From: Membranipora membranacea
Taxonomy: Eukaryota; Bryozoa; Gymnolaemata; Cheilostomatida; Membraniporidae
Assembly: GCA_914767715.1 (NCBI GenBank)
Contig: OU612070.1
Span: forward strand, 10,001,501-10,061,500
Direction: 5' to 3'
Length of the DNA stretch: 60,000 nucleotides
Shown here: positions 44,888 to 56,800 of the stretch, one piece after another
Numbering within the stretch: position 1 is the stretch's first letter
How the letters are laid out: each line of letters starts with the position of its first letter
Made by a program: the position numbers and the translations under genes
Notes under the pieces: model-generated
Seen by the model: the letters and a program-made list of their open reading frames with translations, nothing else
The model's database searches: none
What the model was told of the DNA's origin: nothing

Positions 44888-47800
44888 ATGGCGGTTGATC
44901 AGTTATTCAGCTTGGGAGGTCAAGGTAGGTATATTGACCATAAACTGTAGTAACAAGGCGGCACACTCAACAGGGTGAGGCAGGGTATGCTGTGACCGAT
45001 GATAGACTGCCCTGGTATTTTGTTGAAACGTTTCCTTATTGGAAGTAGAAAAACCCAAGAAGATGATGCTGGTGCAAGATCTTGTGAAGTTGCTGCGCTG
45101 AGAACCCATCCGGATGCCTATTTGGCAACCACCGAATGCCTGCGTGGCATCCGGTGGTAGCCGATTAGGTATCTGGTTGCATAGAAGGCTTCTGGACACT
45201 AAATTGACAGAGGCGGATGGGTTGCTACAGAGGCGGATGGGTTGTAGCAAGGAGTAATACTCCTTGGTTGTAGACTCTGTGTCATCAGGTCAACAAACTC
45301 ATCCAGATGTCCGATTGCCAACCGGATGCCTATTCTGCAGCCACCGGATGCCGAGCCGACATCCAGAAGTTGCTAAATAGGCATCCAGATTGGTTCCTTT
45401 TACAGAGATGTGGCAGGGGGGCATTTGGTGGACACATTTTCAGCACAACAGACGTCACATATTACAGTTTAAGTGAGTATAAATTGTGGATGTTATGTAC
45501 TTTATGACATTTCCTTCATCCACCCTGATCAAACCAATAGAAAACTACTTAGTTAAGTGAAGTACAAGTTCATTGACAAAACCACAGGTCTACTCCAAAA
45601 CCTGGGATTTCGGCAATGTTTGACTGCCCCCTTGAGTTTTTGTTGCTACAAAACAAAACACCCCTTGCCTTATCCTCATTGCAGACTTGCAAGCCCAGTC
45701 TGTCTTGGCATGCATGTCAAGACAGGCTAAGCATTGCAGAGAAATCTACTAAATAAATAATATATGCTTGCCATGCCAACAGCCAATGTGTTGCAGTGAC
45801 TGGGCTCCTGCACTGCAACTCATCCAATGATCCAAGGCAATTGGATTGGTTGGCTACTATTACAGCACTATTCACTCACTCTGCTCACACTCACAGGCAA
45901 ACTAGTAGTAATGCATCATCATTTATTCCACCACTTTTTAGGGCAATATTGGTGGCAGCAGATCAGTTGTATGGAATCAGTAAAAGCAGCAGCAGTATAT
46001 TTCATGTTATCAAAAACTAACTGAGTCAAACTGAGTCAATTTCTTTCCTCCCAAACTAAAGACATTTTTAAACAAAGTAACATATGTTGGGTGTAGTTGT
46101 AACCGCCCCGCAAAATTCACACTACATTTGAAGAATCTTGATCAAAACAAACCACGCCCATAGTCATGATGTGGAGTTGAAGAATTCTTTCTGGTTCTTT
46201 GCTGCAAATTCAGAGTCATACAAAACATCAGCTTTTCCCTTTTTATCAACAGCATTCAGATGATAAATCATGATTAACGATGCATTAGAGAGTTTGGTAA
46301 CAGCTGTTGAAAGTGAGAGAGCAGATGTTATCCAAGAAGTTGTAAAAACTGTGAAGAAATGTAAGTACATAAACATATTTAACAGTTAGTAACCCTCTTC
46401 CATCATTCACCATCACCAGTTCTACTAAATTGGCTTGACATAATAATACACGACAGGTAGATCAGAATTCTATCGTTCAATATACCACATAAGAATACTA
46501 CTAGGCAAGCTGCAGTCTGCCCTCCATCAGGCTTTGTTGGTCCAGGACAGAGAGTGCGCTGCTGCAGTATTTCACTAGCGTAACAGTTTTGATAATGAAA
46601 TCTTATCACCTCCTAGTCTTGAGCTATCTAGGCCCTATGTGGGGTTTAGCAAGATCTGTAGTTGCTCACCTTCACCGCGAAAAAATACTTAGCTCCTCAT
46701 TCTCCGTGTGTATCATTCATGTCGTGTTTCCCACCAAAAGAACCTCATTTATTTACATGGATGAATCTCCACCCAACACTGCTCACAGGGACTAAGTGCA
46801 ATGAGAGATAAGTTGAAATCAAAAGAAACTCATGGGGTTGCTTTGAAACTCAATTGGAAACCTAAATGTAGTATGAATTTTTGATATTATGACATTTATT
46901 TTATGAACCATAATCCCATTTGTATGTTGATCAGGTGAAGAGAACGATGAGGGCATCGGATTGACTGTCAGCAATCTGTTCCGAAGTGAGTGCTCTGAAT
47001 CTGGAACTATTCTCCATCTCGCCGTCGAGGTTTGTACGTCTTGCACATTATCACTTTTTTTATTTTGATAGAGCCTAGAATTGAAAGAGATTTCAACAAA
47101 CTGTGCCAGGCCCATTGAATTTTTGGCAATTAAAGAGGTGCTTTGATTAATTCGACCTTTCCATATGGCCTTGAAATATTTAAATTGCAGATTGATTTCC
47201 AAACTACTTCATATATCATCAAATATTAGAGACGCCTTGAGATTTTTAGTCCACCAGGAATTCTCTAATGATTAGTTTTTGCTGAACTAGGCTTCTACAA
47301 TTTATGAATATGGTGTATAAATTATTAATTTATGGGTGACACACAGATAACACCGGCTCTCTAATGGAGTTGTCTCGTATTACTGTTTTGTCGTGCTTGC
47401 TGCATGTCAACGAGTTGTTATTCATCTATTATGCAGTGTCTCACCTTTTGACCTCTCTTTTTTCATTCAAAACATGATACTATGGACAGATAAAAAATGC
47501 TCAAAGTAAGATAAACATTAACCTCATGCTCTTTGTGTTGTAAACAAAAAGATCATTCACCTGTGTAGACTTGATGTTGTCTGGTTATATAGAACCGTAG
47601 TAAAGACTCAGTCAGGCAGTTACTGACACTCGGGGCGTATCCATCTTGTAAGAATGAGGCCGGACACACTGCTCTAGAGATTGCTGACGATGCTGAGATC
47701 ATAGGCATATTCAACGAACAGCTCTTACACAGCATAGCGCAGGGAAAGTAAGTACCGGAGTACCGGAAGGCTTTAATGGTTCATTGACAATGTTAACTTG

Positions 47801-50800
47801 ACCTCCTGACCTCTTGAGTAACGAAGCAGCTTTGATACTTTTCAGCTAACTAATCAGCTGTTAATACAGCAAGAGACCAAAGTTATCTTATACAACTACC
47901 TGCTGTCCAGTCTGGGTTGTGGAAGTCTGTATATCCTCACATTGCTCTTGTAGTAGAAACATTGTCTCAAACTTGCAACTGTAAAACTAACAAGTCATTT
48001 TTTTTATTTCACCAACGTGGCTGCCGGTTACACTCTAGCTATGGCTCACTAGTGTAAGAGTTATGGAAGAGCGGGTAGGGGTGTAGATCCTCTAGCCACT
48101 GGAACTCAGTAATCCAAGGCCATGAGTTCATTTGATTTAATTTTACTCTCCATTGAGAGATCACTTGGTTAGGGGCGTAAGTTCTGTCACTTTTATAGAG
48201 TTTCTCAAATGATCATTAAATATAGCCTTTCAAAATGCCACCTGACCACATAACAGTGCCTGGGACTTGCGAGCTCACCTCCTTCAGAGTGATGCTTCTA
48301 ATGCTGCTGTATCGCTACATCAGAGAGTCTCAAAGTTACATGATAAGGACTGGTGTAACCAAAGAATCTCAAAATTTTACTTCTTGCTCACATGTTTTAC
48401 TCTTTTGTGATACAACACACTACCATGCTGAAGTCTCAAATCATACATACTTAGGATTTCATCTATGCACACATGTTAGTCTTATATGCAAATAAACTTA
48501 GGCAGTACTCCTATTTACAGTAAATCAAAACAGACCAGTAATTAACAGGGTGCATACATGATGTAGGTTAACTGTAGAGGAACCTGATAAAAGGGATTTG
48601 TTTAATTTTAAGGATAATGCTTACGGAATGAAGTATGAAATTTTCCCCATACTTAACAGCCTAAAGTCCATTCACTCCTGAGCTTCCTGCCGCTGATTTT
48701 TTTTCTTGGGAAATGTGCTTTTTACTAGCCGATGTCGATGTCTAAAGAATCCGTGTTGTGTTATGTATGCTATTAGGGTTTTGTCCAAAAGTTTTTTGTT
48801 AGCATTGATTATACATGTGGCATTTTAATAGTATAAAAGCGTTGCATAAGTTGGGTATACTTAGGCAGTGAGGGAGTTACGAGCTGGGAAAACTCCTTCT
48901 TACTAAATGATGGGAGAAATCAATGCTCCTCTGATGGGATGAGTGTTTAATCTTCGGAGTAAACATTTCGTGTACTGAAGGCGTACATGTTATGTTATGC
49001 TCGCAATAAGAAATCTTGTGGGATTAATCAGCGATGTTGTAATGGACCTATGTGTAGCTGTAGAGGGAAGGCTGTGTTAGGCAGTTTAATAACATCCCTT
49101 CCAAAAAGCCAATCATCATTTTCATATCAACTCTATATGCCACTGACTGGTTATGACATCAAATTTATCACCCATTAACTTGCTCTGAACAACCAAGGAT
49201 TTGTTATTCTGCCATGTCTTGATGCTTGCGTAGACCGTGTTCCGCGATAAGCACGCATTCGGTTTTACTACTAGCACCTAGTTTGATGAGGCATAAGGTG
49301 AAAAATTTCTTCAGAACTGAAGTTGTAGTCCTGTGCTAACAGCGCTCACACATATTTTCCTTGTATGAATTGCTAACTCTGATACTGTGTGTTGTAGTTT
49401 ACAGAAAGTCGAGGAGTTTTTGGACGCTGGTTGTGATGTGAACTGTTTGGACAGCGAGAGAACCAGGAATACTCCACTCCACTGGGCCGCCTCTTACAGT
49501 ACAGCTGACATACTACAGATGCTTATAGGTAAGTATAGTCTAAGTACACAGACTGTCATGGCGCTTATCCATTCAATCAGCCATTAGGCCATTCACTACA
49601 TCTTAGTACCTCAATAATTGCCATAACCGCTGGAACAGCTATGCATAGACTGAAGTAATATGACATATCCAGGTAATTTTACTCACAAAATATGTGTCAG
49701 ATTTAAGTAAATCACACATGTGATTTCATCAATGCTGCCATGGCTGAAGTGACAGACGTGACTATAGGCAGGGAGGGTGCTATAGGTGCTTGTTTAGATT
49801 TTTTCACAGCAAAATAAGAGTTGTTTGACCTATCAGTGTATTTGCTCAAAAAGCAGGCAACTCCAGCATAGCAAATCACAACATTTATCATCTTTGACTT
49901 GCATTGAGTATAATAAATTGCCAGATGCGTTCACATCATCTTAGCAACCAGTCTGAATTGCTGTCGGATCTGTCATGCATTTATCTCAATCTTTATCTTA
50001 ATCTCATTATCATGTTCGATAAACTTGTTGTAGAGCCTAGTTTTTATCCTGTCCTTGCCAGAAAAAAAACAATTGCCCCCCCCCCCCTTCACTCACTAAG
50101 ATAAATCAGGACAAGCATTAGTGGTGCAAAAGTACAACTGACATACCTTTTGTCATTTTGTCTTTTATCATAATCATCTCCTAGGTAACTATAATTTTGT
50201 AAGGGATGGTGTTTACCGTAATTAGATATGGGGTAGGGAATTATTACAGAGTTGCTGTCAAAGCCTAGATATTCGTATAGGCCTGATGTTGATGTTACAT
50301 GTAGATAAAATTTGATTTAATGATAGACTGCCCTAAATTATAAGTTGAAATAAGACCTGCTTCCAATAATGTTTATTGTGAATAGTTTTCAATAATGGTA
50401 AATACCCCATAATTAAGACACAGGTAAATAATCAGATCACTCTAGATGGAACTAACAGCCGAATAGATTGTCTCAGGCCATTATTTACCAAAATCATTAG
50501 CGAGCCAATATGGAAGCTGAAAGGTTTGAGCAGCTTCAAATTATGAGCGTTTCGGATGTTGAGAGCGATTCAGATTCGGGTGAGTGGATTAGGTTAGGAC
50601 GGTGAGCTACCCTGTCACAATTTTTGTCTAGAATGATGATCTGAATGCAGTTCATCTGTCACTATGCCTAGGTTTAGATCGATCTCTACCTTGCTGTACA
50701 CTCTTTTTGAATGATGCGTTTTTTGACTGTTCATAAATTAGTCTCTTAGTTGAAAATGTTATTCCTTCAGGTAATCAGCATCTATGTAAGGGCTCAAGAG

Positions 50801-53800
50801 AATGTAGTTTGTTTTCTATGGAAATGGCAGATAATGTCATTCTCTTGGATATCATCAATGTAACATATGTGTCAGTCTCATCACTGAGAAGCAATAGGAC
50901 TGAAGCTGCCATACTCGGTTTGTGGGCAGTGCAGAGCACACCGGAGGCATCAGATAGTAGACGGATTTTATATCGACTGTACCAGGAGCAGATGTGACAC
51001 ATGTGCTCCTTCAAGTACTCATGTTAAAGTTGTATATCATTGTTTACTTGATGACATAGATGACGGTGGGAATGTGAACGCACAGAATGGTGACGGTGTG
51101 ACTCCGCTTCATGACGCAGTGCAGAGAAAGGAACCTGAGATTGTTAGACTTTTAGTAAATAATAACGCTGACCCAACGTTAGCTGCCTTCAGCGGGTATG
51201 TATGTCTATCACATAAAAGTTATTATAGTAGGCTTTAGCTTGTGCAACCACTCAATTCTATGGTTAGCTTTGCTGTATGTTGTATACTGTATATTGTATA
51301 TTGTAAACTGTATATTGACTAAATTGCAAATGAGCCTGTGTCCGCAAACTAAAAACCAGACAAAGCTGCCATAACAAAAACCTTCCAGTGAGAAAGTGTT
51401 TAGGTCGGTTCGGCCTCCTTTGTGGCACTATCGCTACTGTGATGAGGGACTTGTATACCATAATCGATCCACAGGCAGTGTGGTAAGAGTGTAGGGATAC
51501 TGTTTTGGCATCATTATGTGATTTGGGTTGGTTTTCACGGGAAACATGAAGGACAAAATTCAATTTCAGCAACATTTCACATATTTTGGCGCCGCATCGG
51601 CATTGATCATTTAACACGGCTTAGAATAGCTGCCATTTTGCAAAACAATACATAGTGTTTTATATCTTCCCAACATGTTTTGAATTGAAATGTCATGCTG
51701 GTAGTCTCATCACAAGTTGTTCATTGGACGATCAAAGAGTTGCTGATGCTGGTTGAGGGGGCTTTTGTTGTGAATTAATCTTTAGATTTCAGGTGTGAAA
51801 ACTCCCAGAACAAGGTGGACCCGAACCTACGTGAGACCCGGGCTTGTGTAATGTAGGCCGTACTAATAGGTTCTATCGAAACATTACCGAAACTACTTAA
51901 TATTTTCCTAAGCTCACTTCCAAAAGGAAATGTTAAGGCCTTGAAAACACGAACCTATCCTACATCTTTCATTAAAGTTATGCTGTGAGAGCATATGGTA
52001 TGGGGGCTTGTATCTTTCTGTTTCCGCCTGTACCACCTCACTTCTTACAAGTCTGGTACTTGAGTTCTTGGCACTTGAGTTAAGTTTTTTTTTCCTGGTA
52101 CCTGTATATAGGTCCTAACTTTTTGGCGCGCCTGCACGAGATCGGTGTTTTAGCTGTGGTTATGCTGGCATCGAGCTTGATTTCGAACTTAGTTGGCTCG
52201 CAGGTATTATAAGTAGCCTATATCGCCGTCTGCGTGCTCACTACTAATGACATCCTTGTACAGAATTAACTCATCATGACTGATTTATCCGTATCCAGGA
52301 AGTTGGCAGGCAAGTCATCCTTACAGATAGCTGATCCTTCTCTCATATCCGTGCTTACTCGCGATAGTCCCAGTGACTCTGTGCGGCCCTCATTTAAAGA
52401 TCTGAAACCTGTTAATAGTAACGGGCTGCCACCACACCACCCGCTACGTACACCACACGGAACAGTACCATCAGGGCTACAGGATATGACAGATTTACCT
52501 GCTCCACCTCAGAGGAATGAGCTCAACGCTCTTGGTGAGTAATCAGCCATCTACTTTAAGATGTTGTAACAACTTGGCATTCATTCTGCCAAATTAAAAC
52601 TCAGAGTTTTGCAACACCAAATTATATCTGCATGCAAGTGAAATTGGCAAAAGAACACAACATGCAATATTGAATTTTTCCAAATGCTGGTCTGTAATTC
52701 ATCACATACTGATATAAATGTGTTATGAATGCGCCAACTGATTTAGTGGGGGTTTTTATTGCCAAGGTGACTATTCACATGAGGAAAAGTTCGTCTTTTT
52801 GTGCAGTTTTGGGTTAGCTGTTTTTATGGCCCTCTATCAATTAATCCATCTCTATATCAACTCCGACCACAACAAGTCAGCTGACATCAAGTCAGCCCTG
52901 GACTTGCTTATCTAACCAAAGTTGTACCAGCATCTAATGTTAACTTCCGGTCCTGTTTAGTGGTTTGACTAGCTTATCTAGGACTTTACCCGGTAGTTTT
53001 AAGGGAGCAGTTCTGAGAGTAGCATGATAGATTTGAGTGGGACTGTGTTATCAGACTACCACATCAAAGACCTGCAATCAATAGTTTCCTCAATCACTTC
53101 ACATCAAACCAAAGCCTGTGTCTCCAATCATGAGTTATTATCTGTTGTCAAAATTGGGAAACTGACCTCCAAATTGCTGATGTCAATATTAAAAGCTTTT
53201 TTGATGCTTTACGTTGACATAATTGCTATTTTGTCTGATGCAATAGTTATGGAATATCAATTTCAGAGTTAAAACAGAAATTGGTTGAACAAGCCAAGTC
53301 CACTGTCACGACGACTAATCACATATACAGCGAGATAATGGCGCCCGCTGTAAAGGGTATGTCTCCATCGCTGTCACAGGCTAATGGACTGAATGGCTCT
53401 GATATGACGGACTCCCGGAGAAGTGCCCGTCCCGAGCTATCAGCGGCAGAGAAGCAGCTGAAGCTACTTTGGCCCACTCCTCAAAAGATCACCGTTCATC
53501 CGGGTAAGAGCTGACTGTCCGATGAACCCATAAACATATAAAATAAATGTTATGCATATTGTATAAATGTTTATGTATGTAACCTTAACTAGCCTGTCAC
53601 GCGGCTAAACCTTAAAGGGCAACCAAGGTTTCAAACAACTTCTCATTGATGGCCATTGATTAAAAGCAGATTGCACCTTCTGCATGGGGAAAAAGACAAA
53701 ATATAATTCGGATGATTATTCAGCCAGAATTCTTGTGAAACATTTCTTCCATCAGGTACTCAAACTCAGCTAAAAGAGAATACCACATAGCAGTTTCCTG

Positions 53801-56800
53801 TTCCTGTTATTATTTGGCCTGTGCTCTATAATTATTACAGCAAAGTCATGCAACCTCCCCTAAACTGAAGTGTTACCCAGCTTAGAGTCAGCAACTACTT
53901 TGAGTTTTGCATCGCGTAATGTAGTTGCTGACTCTAAGCTGGTTAACACTTCAGTTTAGGAGAGGTTCCAAGACATTGATGAAATGATGATAGAGCACAG
54001 GCTAAATAATAACAGGAACAGGAACTGCTCTGTCGTATTCTATTTTAGCTGAATTTGAGTACCTGATTGATGAAATGTTTCACAAGAATCCTGGCTGAAT
54101 AATCATCCGAATTAGATTTTGTCTTTTTCCCTCTGCAGAAGGTGCAATCAGCTATAAATCAATGAGAAGTTGTTTGAAACCCTGGTTGCCCTTTAACGAT
54201 AAAAAAGTTTGATGATTTAGCAAAACAGCCACGAATTCTTATATTCACAGACCAAAATTTTCGTAATTTCTGAATTTTTTACCAATCATCAAAATAATTT
54301 ACCAAAATCGAATGATTAGAGGAATTAATGTTAGTATTTATTAAAATATGACTTCAATTGAAGTTTTTCCTTTTGGCAATGCCTCACTTTGAACAGGAAC
54401 TAAAACCTGAGTAAAAACTTCACAGTAAACCTCGCTTCACAGTACCGAGATCTGTGATATCAAGATGATAAATAGAAGATTGGAGTTGTAATTGTATCTT
54501 TGAGGATGTCTTCTAAGTAAAGCCACACTTTTTTCAATTTGACCGCAATGCCACTATCACCAGCATCTTAAGAAAATACCAAAGGGAGCCATATCCAGTT
54601 ATCCAAAACTGATCCCTTTTGTCTGTTGCTGAGTGATAAAATATGCCTTCAACCCTGATAAATTCTCAGATCTTTAATGACCATTTGTGGTCATTTTGTG
54701 TAGTATTTATGGTGATTGGCAAAGCTATTTAAGGAGTACAGTATACTACAGTTATAGCTTTGGTTATGGAATTAATGAGGTGCCATTGGTGTAATATATT
54801 GATATCCCACGCCACCCTCTCCACTCCTTCAATATCATCTTAAAATGATGAGAATCTAAAATTTATTTGCTCCTTGCTCCCTACATGAACAACTCTGATA
54901 ATTTGAAGTTGTCTGCTTATTGGTATCAATGTTCAAGGGAATGATAACTTTGAAATTGTTACAGTGAAGTATTAGCTGTTGTAAATAGCATGTTGATTTT
55001 GCTCTTTTAGAACGAGGAGAATTCAGAGCAGCAGACAAACTAGTTATAGCTGCAGTCAGCGGTCCAGAATCAGGTAGGAGGGAATGTGAAGCATCAATTT
55101 TTCCCACAAAGAAATATTCTATGAGCTTGATGTTTTGCTTTAAAAACGATGCAACCATAAGATGATATTTAGAAACGAAACACACATTGAGGTGGGTGAC
55201 GAAAGTTTAGGTGTTCCAAACCTTATCACAGTAAGAGCAAGCCTGCACCACGGCTTGCTTTCTGCAGGTCCGCCATCAATAGACCAATTAAAAGCCAAGA
55301 CATTAAGGAGTTAGGCAGTGTAAGGCATTTGAATGGTAAATTGGATTTGTGTTAGTTTGAGAAAAGAAATGCTTATAATATATATAATATACCAAGTCAA
55401 TAATAACATATGATATTCTTGTCGAATCTCAACATTTCTGTAAAAGAACATATATCCGTTTATAGGCCTTGTCCATGAGATCCTGAATGCCTGGAGAGCT
55501 AAGAGATCTAGTTTTAATGATCTGCACATTGAGTTTGTAATGGAGACCATAGCATATCAGACAACTCCTGCTGTCATTACATTTGACTTACCCTCGATAG
55601 TCTGTCAAGTGGATAAGAATCTCTTCAAACAATCATCTAGCTACAAGTAAGTCTGTTTGTGTGTGAAAGCAGATAAATTCTTTGTGTGTCAAAAGCACGC
55701 ACTCACTATTTGACCTGGCCATGTATCGGCACCAATAAGCTTGATAGATTGCTGAGCCTTTCGCTTCCTGACCGGCACTCTTTACAGGTATGCTATTCAC
55801 CATACTCTAGAGGAGTTAAGTATTCGCAAGAGGAAAAGTTCACCATTAGGCTTGTAATGGCTAGGTCAGTGGCTAGCTAAGATTTACCCAAGCTCTTTTC
55901 TCCTACCTTGGATTGTGTAAAAACTAGTGCCAGCGAGCATTAGGTAAACCCAAAGTTGTTATACTAACCTCTAGCCAATCCTCAGAAGACATCTTCCTGT
56001 TTCTATGTCCCTGAACTGAAAGATCTGGGTAGGAGTTATGTCTTATGGAATGGCTGTCATGTTGAGTTGGTTCAATGTGTTGACTGTAACTTCTTGGCTA
56101 CTACTTAAAAGGTCGTTTAGATCTGAGTACTTCTCCTGACTGGACACTCAGTACTTTTGAATAAATAATATTGATCATGAATATTGATCATCCGGCACAT
56201 ACCATAGCTGGGTGTGTTGGCATCGCCCAGCTAGACCAAGAAAATGGCGTAAAATAACTACTAAAACATATTTAGTATTCACTTTAGGGAAAATACTTCA
56301 CGTTCTCAGTGACAAACCCCATGTAGTTCGGCCAAAATTCTGAAATGCTCAGAAACCAGGTTAAGAGTTCATGCAATATGGCCTCCTTTTCTGTGCGTAA
56401 CCTAGTAATCACATGCCTTGTTGTCCAGATTTGATTTTCATGCTGGCTAGTGCTCAAATAAATACAACTTTTGTGCGACCGATTTGGCTAGAAAATTAAA
56501 AAATTTGAATCCGATGAATGTTCCTGGGAATTTTCTTTTGGCAATTTACATACAAGCCAAAAAATTCAATTTGGGTGTATAATTAAATACATGAGGTGAA
56601 CGCCCAGCCGCAGCTTAACATGGTTATGCCGTCATAAATGACGTAGCAGATGTCCATTCTGATCAAAAGGCAATCATAAGCACTGTCTCTGAAACCCGTA
56701 GCCATTTCTAGGTTTTCATACGCCAATTACGTTTGTGAATCAGTGGTTTCTAATTTCCCTGATGAGTATCTTTGACACTTCTCACCACAACGTTATACAG

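Noticed and set aside
46819-47202. 127-residue reverse-strand open frame
   Set aside because: It overlaps exon 3 of the ankyrin-GH20 gene antisense and shows no family features.
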